Program-made: the position numbers and the translations under genes | Notes under the pieces: model-generated | The model's input: only the letters and a program-made list of their open reading frames with translations | What the model was told of the DNA's origin: nothing | The model's database searches: none | Assembly (NCBI GenBank): GCA_949361645.1 | Contig: OX442423.1 | Span: 6,175,505 to 6,239,504, forward strand | From: Spongilla lacustris | Lineage: Eukaryota; Porifera; Demospongiae; Spongillida; Spongillidae | Reading direction: 5' to 3' | DNA length: 64,000 nt | Part shown: one piece after another, positions 11,115-22,101 of the stretch | How the letters are laid out: every line of letters starts with the position of its first letter | Position numbering within the stretch: position 1 is the stretch's first letter

Positions 11115-12114
11115 ATAATTATAATAATTATATAATATAATTATATATAATTATAATTATTATAATTATATATATAATTATAATTATACACTAGATCTGT
11201 TGCTGAAAGGCTTAAATATGGTTCTAAGAAGAATCATGAAGTAAATTGTCAAACTTGGATTTTGCTTGAGACTGGTTTCTACTTCAAATGTATGGAACAA
11301 CTATATCACACAGAACATAGTTTGATTGTTTGTGCAATTGAGTGTTGCATTTAAAGATCATAGTTGGGACCAGGGTTCATGGCCGGTGGTACTGACACTT
11401 ATGACAAACACACATCTAGAGCATATTTCATGTACAGTAGAACTTGAAAATGATATCTACTAATTGTGCAGCTCTTCAATGCAAGCTCTAAACTTGAATC
11501 TGTAGAAGATACTGCAATTATCACTATGCTACATATCCCACTGCAAAAAGGTGAGAAGCTTCAACACACTGATTGTCACATGGACAATTCTATTTAAGAG
11601 CAGCAATATAAAATTTTAAACACTGATAATTAATTTTCCTTACTTCCATTGGTATTTTTTTAAAATGTTTATCTGAGAGGCCAGCTATCCATTATAAACA
11701 TGCACCTTTAAAAATAATTTATCAAGATGTATGTCTATAATCTGATTGTGGACAAACCCATACATACATCATCCACAATGTCATGCACTGAGAAAGTAAT
11801 ATTGTCATCTGTTGCAGCTTTGCCATGCATCTTGTACATGTACATGTAGTAGGCACGTGTGTAGCATGTGGGGATAAAAACGCCAAACATTCAACACAAG
11901 ACTTATGATCCAAATCATCATGAATGGAAGGAAGGATATTGTCATTGCTCTATCCACAGGTAGTGGGAAGTTGCTCGACTATGCTGTTCCGTCATATGTA
12001 TTCAATGCATTCACTCATACACAGTGACACATGCACACCTCGCAGACAGAACAATGCACAGATAAGCACACACAGACACACAACGCACACACGCACAAGC
12101 ACACGCGCACACAA

Positions 12115-12146
<32 letters not shown>

Positions 12147-12704
12147 AGAGCACATAGCCATATTAGGGACAAAGCGTGCTAGAAGCATAAGAGACAATGT
12201 AGAACAACACTTGGTTTCTAGTACCCTCCCTTTTTTTACATAACAGACTTTAAAGCTATGGATACTGAGCACCAATAATCATTACTGTGACGACGGGATA
12301 ACATGCATGACTTTTAAATGTTAGTCGCAAAAACGTCCCCCACACGAAGCATGTACGCGGGTCAGTATACAGAATAACTAGCGAACCGCTGTGCAAACGC
12401 TCATTCAACCCGGCCGCATATTGTGCCACGATGTATAATACATATATGAAACCTTGTTTTTCATACAGTACAGTACCACACGGGTGAAACGCGGGATCAC
12501 CACTTATCTACATGAATCAAAGCATGCACAATGACATGAATGAGCTGATGAAATTAAAATAAATGCATACAATACAAACTGTTGAACCATTAATAATCCC
12601 ACTGTAAAGTCATATAGTGTCTAGACATGTGTAGTATTCATCAGACCGGCCGGGGTTAGGGAAACTCCGCGTGCAAGGCTTGTAATAGTTTAAGTCACAA
12701 AAAG
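11115..12704. other. intergenic; AT repeat and (CA)n tract, no gene recognised
   Basis: It starts with about 75 bp of alternating ATTATA sequence. A CA-rich microsatellite lies at about 12050-12145. Open frames across 11924-12275 exist because of the CA repeat and are open on both strands, so I do not call them genes. Confidence 0.6.
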
Positions 12705-13005
12705 AAGCTTGCGAACGAGACGTTTTGACTGCCACACAAATGGGGCCGGCTAGAGTCAAATAGGCGGGAAAGGATTCCAAACTGCTAAATGCGTAGCACT
12801 ACATTGAAGGCCGTTACTGGATCTCCAAACTGCCTCGTCCGCTATTAAAATTCCTTTGTCAAGACCTCTTATGCATGATGATATGATACTAGATTTACCC
12901 TTTTAAAGTTTATTAGACTTACTACTATTCACAAATGTGACCACTTGCCTTTAATACCCGCCATGTCAATATCACGTCGTCCAAGACCAAAATTCAAATT
13001 CGGTC
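12705..13005 (+). mobile_element. family D element, internally deleted copy
   Basis: The left part (GAAGCTTGCGAAC...) matches about 34572-34625. The right part (CGGCTAGAG... through CCAAACTGCCTC, GTCAATA) matches about 36289-36615. The ~1.65 kb that separates these blocks at 34.6-36.3 kb, including the ORF pair, is absent here. It is therefore a non-autonomous deletion derivative of the same family. Confidence 0.65.
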
Positions 13006-13744
13006 ACTGCAATTATTTATATCTGCCTGCAAAAACTAATTTTCCGCGAGAACTCGTTTATTTTTGTACCGTTCAATATAAAGAAGATAAAATCACCAAT
13101 TGAAAGCCGGCAATGGATTGTTTTATGCTCAGGTCAAAACATTGAATTCCATCTAAGCGCTAAAATTCCATAATTTGACGTGTGATTGGACAGAAGAACA
13201 GGCTTTCAGTCTGAATCGGTTTTCAAAGTGGCATGATACTGAGCGAACGTTTTAGTGGCATTAAAGAAGTTACCACAAGAAAGTTAATTAAGCTAACAAA
13301 CCAAATAACTTAACAAACGGCAAACTTATGCAGAATTCGGCGATCACCAGAAAAATGCCACTAGTAGTGTTAAAAATGATGTTCCGCTGATGATCGCTTT
13401 TACATAGATGTATATACAAGTATATATATACATGTATATTATGATTTTGAATTTGTGTTGAATTTTTAACTACCGGGTAAATGTTACTAAAACAAAGTTA
13501 GAATTAAAGTTAGAATTAAAGCTATTTAACTAGTTTACCGGCATTAAAACCATCACGCGTACATGTACATGTATATGTACGTTCGCTCACGTATGGCAGA
13601 AACTACACATCGTTTCCAAAAATGCAGGGCGGAGTACAAACTATCAAAGCCTCGTGGTATGCTAATAAGCATGTCCAAGAGTGTGGATTCTGTTCTAGTC
13701 ACTTACAGCCTGGATATGGATGCGCCAAAATCCAGGTATCGGTA
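13006..13744. other. no gene recognised
   Basis: AT-rich sequence with a palindromic TATATACATGTATA stretch near 13420 and an ACATGTAC-type run near 13560. A short open frame at 13563-13757 has no recognisable motif. Confidence 0.45.
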
Positions 13745-13785
13745 TAGTTGGGCGTAGCCCGACCTTCGCGTGCTACGCCCAACTA
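13745..13785. mobile_element. 41-bp micro-MITE with 9-bp target duplication
   Basis: A minimal hairpin, TAGTTGGGCGTAGC ... GCTACGCCCAACTA, with about 13 bp between the arms. It is flanked by perfect 9-bp direct repeats GTATCGGTA at 13736-13744 and 13786-13794. A diverged, incomplete relative lies at about 38572-38635. It is essentially only two transposon ends. Confidence 0.8.
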
Positions 13786-13794
13786 GTATCGGTA

Positions 13795-14221
13795 TACCAA
13801 AATGTATGATCCGGTAGAGATGCACATAATTACAGAGCGATATGAATTTCGCAATCGACCACAACAGAATTCATAATTATTCTACCCAGATCCAATTGCA
13901 AGTACGTCACAGCTGCGGATGGATTACATCACCGCTACATAATCCAGCTAAAACCATATTTTGTGGCACAAGCATGTAAATGTATTTCCAGATTGGCTAT
14001 CTGCAATGACATGCTTATATTGTCATGCATCGCAGCTTGTTAAGGCGAAATCCAGCATTGATTCGCAATGTGATACAGTGATCATGAATTAGCCAGCTGG
14101 GTCATAGCCTAAACTCTGACGCGATCTGTGGTTATAGGAATGAGGTCTCCCAGCTGCATTGCATCCTGTCAAAGCTGCTATTATTATAACCGCTGATGAA
14201 TTATGCACGCATTCGTCATAA
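13795..14221. other. no gene recognised
   Basis: I see no motif-bearing open frame. GCGGATGGATTACATCAC near 13915 also occurs inside the small MITE at 63165-63268. Confidence 0.4.
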
Positions 14222-14749
14222 TTAACACTGTCTCAACAACAGCCGGAAATTTCTGAGTCCCTCCGGATTATGACAAAATTAGCAGTACGCTGAACATGGC
14301 GAGTGTTTAGGTCCTAAACACTTTCTTTAGGTCCTAAACGTCCTAAACTGTAAGTCCATGCCCATATATGGGTGCGTTCACACGACTTTACGACATACAT
14401 GTATGTTTTATTGTACCGTAACCCTAGCAATTTATGTCCGCCCTTCTCTCGTTTCCATGCCCTCGCATCAGCTGCCTGCGAATAGCCATGCATGCGGTGC
14501 GCGTCTGAATAACTTTTCAACAGTCCCGAGTGCAACGATCTAAGAGATCGTGGCAATGACATGTTGGTGAGTCTCAGTGTCCGATCGTTTTATTATAGTA
14601 CTGACTCCATATTCCGATTGAGTACATAGGCGCGAGTATTCTATAAACACTTTAAGGCTGCTTGTATTCCACTAAGCCTATGTCAATTGCGCTCACGTAG
14701 TATTATACATGTACCATACCACAGCACTTGAATGAAGAGGTATGCATGT

Positions 14750-14750
<1 letters not shown>

Positions 14751-14842
<92 letters not shown>
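14751..14842. repeat. (GT)n microsatellite in the left arm
   Basis: About 45 GT units. Its counterpart in the right arm is the (CA)n tract at 17150-17236. It produces spurious Val-Cys and Thr-His open frames on both strands. Confidence 0.95.
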
Positions 14843-14844
<2 letters not shown>

Positions 14845-15455
14845 CGACATTTGTCTGTGTAATTGGTGTAAGACTCCATTAGAAGTGTGCGGGTTGGCTG
14901 GCATCTCCACTGGCATTATTATGGGGGTTACATTGACCCCTGGTTATGTGGCAGCTGGTAGCTCTCCTGCTGGCAGTGAGGGGTCTGGATAACTCCATCT
15001 AGAACCACTGGTTGTGCAAGGCTACTGACTGGACTTGCAGTGTGAGTGAGGGCTGGCATCTCCACTGTCATTGTACATATATATAAATGTAGTGGGGTCC
15101 CATTGACACATGCATTGGTTGTGTGTGGCTATTGTGGGGTTTAACGGTTCCACACATTGTGTCTAGTAGCTCCAAGTGTGGGGCTGGGACCAATGTTGGC
15201 CCCTATTTTTGTGGGAGCTGGCTGCTGGCTCAATGTGCAGTGAGAGGACTGGCGTCTTCACAGTTATCAAACCCCTGGTGGCTTCCCTGCTGGCAGTGTG
15301 GGGGGGTCTGATAACTCCATCATTCTATAGGTAGTGTTTGGAGGGGGTGGGGCATGTGTGGCTCCCTAAGAGTTGGGGCTGCCAACTCCTCTTGCAGTGT
15401 ATAGAGGGGAGTGGGAAGTACATGTAAAAGAGTGTACAGATGGAGGTTGTAGAGA

Positions 15456-16529
15456 AATGTTATACAATTTCAAATATTTATGCTGTGCTCGCCGGAACTA
15501 GTGTCTGAAGAATTTAAGGACATGGCTGCAGGCATCACTAAATCACAGTTATTGTTTTACTGCAATGCACGAGCAAAGAAAGGACAAGTTTAATGCATGC
15601 ACAGTATATTGTACATGTACTTCATACTTAAATAGGTATGTGTGAGAGCATACAACAAAACACGTCAGTAGCAATTATTCATTGGGCACATGGATCCTGA
15701 TGTATCATTCAACACACACACCTCAGATACAAATACATGAGACACTGTACTAAGAATTTTTCGCTGCATGGATTTAGCAAAGATGGCAACTGGGTTTGCC
15801 TGTTCACTTCAAGTGCAAGTACACCTGATATCAAATGCATCATAATGAATATTTGTATGATGCATGAACAGAAATGTGCAAAGACATTGCTGATGCAAGA
15901 AACAACATATGCATGTGTATGAATCCAAAAGATAACACTTTATACTGTCTAGCCAGCACTAATATTATTCAAGTTTGGCTTCACATAGTTGCAGCAGACT
16001 AGATCTGAAATGCAAGAGACTGAGCATTAAAAAAAATTCACATGAGGTATGCACGTGCAATGAAAGAAAAATATATACATTTGCAACTACCAACCATTTT
16101 AATGGGTGGGAGGGGGTGTAGGGGGGTGGGGGGGGGGGGGGGGGGGGGGCAAGGAACTGGCCGGCAATTCACAACCCTTTTAGATGTGCTTCAAATGTTG
16201 TGGGTGACAAATTACTGTTCCAAGTGATTAACATGTATATGTACCATTAGTGAAGTCATGCGATTCTAATGCAGTTCTTTAGCATGGTCAATTGTGCTCT
16301 CGACTCATTTTGTAGTAACCAAGTGCAGCTCTTGCATGGAGTTCTGATCAACACTTTACTTTAAAGTCCATATTATGAGTGGTGGTAATCACATGTATGG
16401 CACTCTTGACGTTGTAAGCGCATGTAGCGTTTTTAGCTTTTACAATGCTATTGTGTGCGAAAGCAATGATTTTATTTATATCTATATACATACACTCCCC
16501 TGTACACACGTATGCAATCTATTCACTTC
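15456..16529. other. unique spacer of the palindrome
   Basis: It contains a G-rich tract with a long G run at about 16105-16149 and short open frames without recognisable domains. No transposase motif was seen. Confidence 0.5.
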
Positions 16530-17148
16530 TCTACAACCTCCATCTGTACACTCTTTTACATGTACTTCCCCTCTCTACACTCCCCTCTATGCACTGCAAG
16601 AGGAGTTGGCAGCCCCAACTCTTAGGGAGCTACACATGCCCCACCCCCTCCAAACACTACCTATGGAATGATGGAGTTATCAGACCCCCCCACACTGCCA
16701 GCAGGGGAGCCACCAGGGGTCTGATAACTGTGAAGATGCCAGCCCTCTCACTGCACGTTGAGCCAGCAGCCAGCCCCCACAAAAATAGGGGCCAACATTG
16801 GTCCCAGCCCCACACTTGGAGCTACCAGACACAATGTGTGGAACCGTTAAACCCCACAATAGCCACACACAACCAATGCATGTGTCAATGGGACCCCACT
16901 ACATTTATATACATGTACAATGACAGTGGAGATGCCAGCCCTCACTCACACTGCAAGTCCAGTCAGTAGCCTTGCACAACCAGTGGTTCTAGATGGAGTT
17001 GTCCAGACCCCTCACTGCCAGCAGAAGAGCTACCAGCTGCCGCATAACCATGCAGGGGTCAATGTAACCCCCATAATAATGCCAGTGGAGATGCCAGCCA
17101 ACCCGCACACTTCTAATGGAGTCTTACACCAATTACACAGACAAATGT

Positions 17149-17149
<1 letters not shown>

Positions 17150-17236
<87 letters not shown>
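17150..17236. repeat. (CA)n microsatellite in the right arm
   Basis: The mirror of 14751-14842, with one CACGCA interruption. Confidence 0.95.
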
Positions 17237-17238
<2 letters not shown>

Positions 17239-17962
17239 ACATGCATACCTCTTCATTCAAGTGCTGTGGTAGTAGTATGTTGCCAGCCACCATAGTAATA
17301 TAATACTACGTGAGCGCAATTGACATAGGCTTAGTGGAATACAAGCAGCCTTAAAGTGTTTATATAATACTCGCGCCTATGTACTCAATCGGAATATGGA
17401 GTCAGTACTATAACAAAACGATCGGACACTGAGACTCACCAACACGTCATTGCCGCGATCTCTTAGATCGTTGCACTCGGGACTGTTGAAAAGTTATTCA
17501 GACGCGCACCTCATGGCTATTCGCAGGCAGCTGATGCATTTAACAGGGCATGGAAAGAGAGAAGGGCGGACATAAATTGCTAGGGTTACGGTACAATAAA
17601 ACACATGTCGTAAAGTCGTGTGAACGCACCCATATATGGGCATGGACCTACAGTTTAGGACGTTTAGGACCTAAAGAAAGTGTTTAGGACCCCATAATCC
17701 GGACTCAGAAATTTCCGGCTGTTGTTGAGACAGTGTTAATAAGCGGACTAGACACCCACTCGGCAAAACATTCCTATGAACTCTTTTGTAGCTACTCACA
17801 GAAAGGGAAGTGATACGGGGTCATTCCTGGATGGAAATTATTAGTATCAATGACTAAGTTCTTGTCTGACCTCTGACTTCGGATCACTCTGCATGCATTG
17901 ACGAGTTCACCCGTCTGAGTGGGAAGCCGCGGACTTCCACAGACCTCATCTCATGCACTCCA

Positions 17963-17970
17963 TATAAAAA
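17963..17970 (+). promoter_or_regulatory. TATA box of the secreted-protein gene
   Basis: TATAAAAA lies 46 bp upstream of the ATG at 18016. A transcription start about 30 bp downstream would give a 5' leader of roughly 20 bases. It lies just outside the palindromic element, about 220 bp from its right edge. Confidence 0.6.
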
Positions 17971-18015
17971 GCGAATACAACTGTAGCCGAGTATCTCCCG
18001 ATTGCACTACAAGCG

Positions 18016-18402
18016 ATGGCACAAGGAGCAGTAGCTGGATTCATCGTCATCATCGCCTTCTGGTGCTTTTCAGCATGCTGCGGTCAATCCGATTACGTGA
18101 TCTACAAACTGAACCAATCCACGTGTACCCAGTATCAATCAGGACCGACCTTTGACTGCAGGTGGGGAGCAAACTTGGACACCGCTATTGACTACCAAGT
18201 GTTAAAAGGAAAAATAGCGGCCTACAAGATCCAGTGGTCGACCGGAACATGGACGGACTGGATTGTTCCCGGTTACAATGACATTGACTATAAGTTCAAT
18301 CTGAATGGCATGACATGCTCTGTCCCTTATGAAGCCAATACGATGCGACACCTGTGGTCCTACTTCTACGATCACACCCACCTTTACATCCTTTGTACTT
18401 AG
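18016..18402 (+). CDS. small secreted protein, unknown family
   Basis: 128 residues in one exon. Residues 1-24 form a signal peptide (MAQGAVAGFIVIIAFWCFSACCGQ region with a long hydrophobic core), predicting secretion. The mature ~104 residues hold four cysteines (CTQY, FDCRW, MTCSV and the terminal ILCT), enough for two disulfides. Aromatic-rich motifs include AYKIQWSTGTWTDW, PGYNDIDYKFN and LWSYFYDHTHLYILC. I have an impression of similar W-S-Y-F-Y-D-H-T-H-x-Y-I-x-C endings in secreted proteins of other marine invertebrates but cannot name a family. The start codon has a G at -3 and +4. A TATA box upstream and AATAAA at 18644 frame a compact gene. It is probably a real host gene. Confidence 0.75.
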   Translation: MAQGAVAGFIVIIAFWCFSACCGQSDYVIYKLNQSTCTQYQSGPTFDCRWGANLDTAIDYQVLKGKIAAYKIQWSTGTWTDWIVPGYNDIDYKFNLNGMTCSVPYEANTMRHLWSYFYDHTHLYILCT

Positions 18403-18643
18403 TGTTCATGCTGCTGAATGCTATTTGTGTTCATGGATCGGACATATATGTAGACTATATCAAGCCCGTGCCAGAATTTAGGAAAGGGGGTTCGATTAAT
18501 CGCCAGGGAATAAAGGGGGGCGTCGGTCCGCAAATGGGTGCTGTGGGGAAGCTTTGAGTATCGTTAATTAAAAGTATTCTAAAAAGTTACAAAGTATATA
18601 GTATGCATTTGCACTGGACGAAAGCATATGCAAATGCATGCAA

Positions 18644-18649
18644 AATAAA
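18644..18649 (+). terminator. poly(A) signal of the secreted-protein gene
   Basis: AATAAA about 240 bp after the stop codon at 18402, followed by a G-rich tract. Confidence 0.5.
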
Positions 18650-18659
18650 GTTTTGCGTG

Positions 18660-18711
18660 GAGGGGGGGGGGGAGGGGGGAGGGGGGGGGGAGGGGGAGGG
18701 GGGGGGAGGGA
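18660..18711. repeat. G-rich tract (G runs with A interruptions)
   Basis: Runs of 7-10 G separated by single A, directly after the presumed 3' end of the 18-kb gene. It is a potential G-quadruplex sequence on the + strand. Confidence 0.9.
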
Positions 18712-19262
18712 TGCTAGCTCCGGCTGAATTTTAAATCGCAAAAAATTAATGCCGGTGTCATAGAGTATAAGGTCCGGGGCAATGCTCGGTCCCTCCCCGG
18801 ACCCAACTCCCTAGAGAACACGGTACGTCTAAAATATTGCACATCCATGCAGGGAATACAGTCCGGGGGAGGAGGTGGACTCAATTTCCTTAAAAACAGA
18901 ATTGAGGTTTGATTTTGACAACCATTGGTAATCAATGTATGATAAACCAATTCTGTAGGTATAAGTATCCCTGATCGCGCTATACATGTACATGTATACC
19001 TAAATGCATTTTCAGTTTCTGTCACCAAAATCGCAACCGTGAAATAAATTAATGTACACACTCTATCGCAACCGTGAAGGCAGACGCGTTTTTATAAATT
19101 CCTTCTGGATAATAAAAAAAAAGGTTTATATGGAATAATTTGGAGTTACATCTCTCCATTCAAATAGAACCAACCTGTTGTGTTATCTTGGATTGATGTG
19201 ATAACTATGTTGATCATCAGCATTTCATCACTATAACTGACAAGTACTTTTTCTCCCATATG
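18712..19262. other. no gene recognised
   Basis: A minus-strand open frame at 18714-19061 lacks recognisable motifs and is followed by AT-rich sequence. Confidence 0.4.
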
Positions 19263-19500
19263 CAACTTCATATTTTAGATGACTGTGGAGAGCTGAGGTC
19301 GCGAATTGCAAATGCAACTGATTCAATTGATTGGTCCCACTTATCCCAGAAATCATTCACACACTTTTGCAGTGATGTTTCACAATTATTACGTTTTTGC
19401 AACATGAAAGGCAAATGCATGAAATACCTTAGTATTGTTTCATTCATTCTTTCACACAATCCATTAGATTGTGGGTGATATAGGCTGAAGTCATTCGATG
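19263..19500 (-). pseudogene. integrase-type DDE fragment (Ty3 or Ginger)
   Basis: The minus strand reads YHPQSNGLCERMN, the canonical end of the catalytic core with the third acidic residue (E of C-E-R), then WDKWDQSIESVAFAIR. The preceding EINHRMTSAY is in another frame because of a 2-bp AT/TA insertion near 19482. No LTR or terminal repeat was recognised. The short W-D-x-W spacing would also suit a Ginger transposase. Confidence 0.75.
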
Positions 19501-20385
19501 ATTGATTTCAAATGTCTTGCATTGGCAAACTACAACCTGCATGATATAGTTGCAAAATAAATACACTTTTCTGCAGTTTGCAGGAATGAATTATATGCTC
19601 CAGAATATGTGCTTTGTATGTCATTTTCTGTGCATATAAATTAAAGGGTTTAAGTATGTATACATCAATAAGGATGGTATGATGTTGGAACTCAGGTGAT
19701 GGAAGAGTATATGCGTGATCTGTATAGAATGAGCTGTGTTACGGTGTGTACTTATAACGTTGGAATTGTATAAAACACATTCCAAAACATTGCACATTAA
19801 TATCCTGATCATGAGACAGGCCAAGGTGAGGTACATATTTTACACAAATGAGTGCACAGTAAAAGCATAACTATGCATTATTAAAATAATCGATAGATGC
19901 ACTAACCAATGACGTATGTCCAGGTGCATGTACGGCTAGTATGGTCATTTTGTCTTCGGTGCGGTCTCTCCTTCACTTTTGGATGCGTGACACTTCGAAA
20001 ATGCCTTTGTTGTATTGTCTTCTAATAAAAGCACCACTCTTGCATCTTCTCCCACGCACATACGTCATGGCTTATAGCGAGAAGTCTTAGCTATAGTGTC
20101 GAACAATTTCGTATCAGCCGCTTCTCTGACTCTGAAGCGCAGAATGGGTACGTCCTGTCCTTTATACACGACTGTACCCATGCATTCGACTGGTCGTTTC
20201 TTAATTCACATCCTTTCTGTTTAACGTATTCCTGCACGAAGTAAAATTTCTTATACTACTGACGCATCATGTCATGCCCGCCCTGCAATGCATGCAGCAT
20301 GCACTGCAAAAAGGAGTACATGTATATGATTACATGTACCATTTTGTAGTGTGTGCCAAATATAGAAAAATAGATAATCCGCTGT
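19501..20385. other. no secure gene; possible small minus-strand exon
   Basis: A minus-strand frame at about 20070-20190 reads MGTVVYKGQDVPILRF and continues for 38 residues to a stop. It could be a terminal exon but I do not recognise it. Confidence 0.25.
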
Positions 20386-20805
20386 ATGTGCAAGCGCATT
20401 GTTCAGCTCTCCCTTTTCACTGTATACGTAGTGTCCATACAACCGGTTTTTGATGCAACTGAGCCTTCTTGTTCTGGAGAGTCATATACTGTTGGGGTGG
20501 ATCCCTCAATCTATGAGATTGTATATACATTCCTGAATCATGGGCGGGATAAACTATTCACGCATGCATTAATTCCCTATATATCTAAGGTCAAGCCATT
20601 TATGTATGGTGTTGGTGCTAGGTACTTAAGGCTTGTCATAGAGCCCTACTATTGTATAGACATAAAAGGTATTGAGCAATTCTCGTGGTTTTTTCACCCC
20701 ATGCACGTGTTCTGGAGGCATCACAACTATTATACGACCACATTGGAGGAAGACTGGTGGACCCGCGTGTCCTCGACCAGCCGAGCTGATACGCCGGGCG
20801 CCTGA
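20386..20805 (+). CDS. hypothetical protein with signal-peptide-like start
   Basis: 139 residues. The N-terminus (MCKRIVQLSLFTVYVVSIQP) could be a signal peptide. The body is aromatic-rich (FSWFFHPMHVFWRHHNYY) with few cysteines. I do not recognise a family. The last ~25 residues (from about 20730) overlap a minus-strand acidic ORF and may lie in a different, inserted sequence, so the true C-terminus may be missing. Confidence 0.3.
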   Translation: MCKRIVQLSLFTVYVVSIQPVFDATEPSCSGESYTVGVDPSIYEIVYTFLNHGRDKLFTHALIPYISKVKPFMYGVGARYLRLVIEPYYCIDIKGIEQFSWFFHPMHVFWRHHNYYTTTLEEDWWTRVSSTSRADTPGA

Positions 20806-21119
20806 TTGCCGTCGGGCTCCGAGACACGCACTTCGTCATGAGCTAATGGGATGGCACGTAGCTCTGCCACGGGTGGTAACTGACCCAGGTCTAAGCCCCG
20901 CGTATGGCAAAGGATAGACAAAACACATTGCAATATTGCCCAACGCCCGCCCGTACTGGCAGGGGAATCACACACACCTCTAGACACTGGAGCATTTTGA
21001 GTACGCTGCTCCCCCACCGCTCTTACTAGGTTGCCCACCAAGTTCTCCAACCTCGACAACCGGGCCCCCACCTCCTCCTCCTCTTCCCCATCTCCAAACT
21101 CAGGATCCACGTTAGACAT
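20806..21119 (-). CDS. acidic N-terminus with coiled coil, gag-like, uncertain
   Basis: From the ATG at 21119 the minus strand encodes MSNVDPEF, a DGEEEEEVG acidic run, then ARLSRLENLVGNLVRAV, a leucine-heptad coiled coil. Such starts are common in retrotransposon Gag proteins. The frame continues to about 20730 without further recognisable domains. Confidence 0.3.
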
Positions 21120-21370
21120 TTCAAACGAGCTCGAGACTAGCGAACTTAAATTCAACGCTACCCATGTGCAGCCTGCTCGCGGAACTAAACACGTGCGCAT
21201 GCGCGATACGATTGGCTCCTCCGGTCCATTAACCTCACTTAACCTCCGGTTAACCTCTATTACATCGTGGAGTCGGGTGTTTTGCTAATCGTATTCATGA
21301 CACTTCAAATCCTACAACGTACCGAGCCACGAGTTGACTACAGCCAGTAAATGACGCAGAGTTCTCTTAC

Positions 21371-21648
21371 ACAAGATATAAAAAACATTCTCTCTGAGAA
21401 AGTTAGTGGTATATAGGATTTGAAGGCAATGGTGGTGTAAAAAGAAAGGGAACAAGGGATTCAGTGGAGATACAATGATTATTCCTATATTTAGCAACAT
21501 AATTGTAATGGCGTTCTATACAGTGCTAAATATAGGAATAATCATTGTATCTCCACTGAATCCCTTGTTCCCTTTCTTTTTACACCACCATTGCCTTCAA
21601 ATCCTATATACCACTAACTTTCTCAGAGAGAATTTTTTTATATCTTGT
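21371..21648. mobile_element. hairpin/MITE family B, copy 2
   Basis: 278-bp near-perfect inverted repeat, ends ACAAGATATAAAA / TATATCTTGT. Its asymmetric centre is inverted relative to copy 1, matching the inverted orientation of the whole unit. Confidence 0.85.
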
Positions 21649-21811
21649 TTCATTCATTTTTTTTAAATAAGTGACTACTAGTATATAGGTATACATGTAG
21701 TACAATGTAGAAGTAACTGAATACGATTGTACGATAAAATCCAGCCGTTGTAATTCCCACGTTTATTGCCTAGCAACACAATGTTTACAGTTATGCAGCT
21801 GTTCCATTAGT

Positions 21812-22101
21812 TCAAAACTTGCGCGCCAAGCTTTCCCTCTTAGAAGCTCGTTTCTCGTCTGAGTTCAGTTCATAACGTCGCTTCTTAGAAGCTCGCACCG
21901 CAACAGAATTCTTTTCCTTTTGCCACCTCTTAGAAGCTCGGTTCGACTCCAGATTTGCTCTGTACATATCACGAGCAGACGCCCGCCTTTGTTCAGCATC
22001 AGTATCGTACCGAACTCGGGAGGACTCTAACTCATAGTCTCGATTTATAGGAGGTATTTCTCTCGTCGCTTAGCTTTCCTCATTCGTAGCCGTAAAGGCA
22101 T
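21812..22101 (-). pseudogene. R-A-S-repeat transposon protein, N-terminal part
   Basis: The start is ATG at 22101 (MPLRLRMRKAKRREKYLL), then a stop caused by an extra TA near 22047. The following frame (22042-21812) reads VRYDTDAEQRRASARDMY, then NRASKRW, VRASKKRRYELN and KRASKRESLARKF before a stop. The periodic (R/K)-A-S-(A/K)-(R/K)-x-x-Y unit is clearer here than in copy 1. It is a repetitive, basic, probably nucleic-acid-binding N-terminus, with the catalytic remainder absent from both copies. Confidence 0.55.

Larger units (their letters stand above)
14222..17739. mobile_element. 3.5-kb palindromic element bounded by TTAA
   Basis: Two arms of about 1.23 kb (about 14222-15455 and 16530-17739) are near-identical inverted copies around a ~1.07-kb unique spacer. 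The outer ends read TTAACACTGTCTCAACAACA and the complement, with TTAA at both edges. TTAA is the target site of piggyBac-type transposons, but because TTAA is itself palindromic the symmetry could also be coincidental. Differences between arms are few: a ~40-bp extra stretch near 14275-14315 and microsatellite length. No transposase was recognised. Confidence 0.8.

Noticed and set aside
14683..17303. Val-Cys and Thr-His repeat proteins across 14.7-17.3 kb
   Set aside because: They are translations of (GT)n and (CA)n microsatellites inside the palindrome arms.
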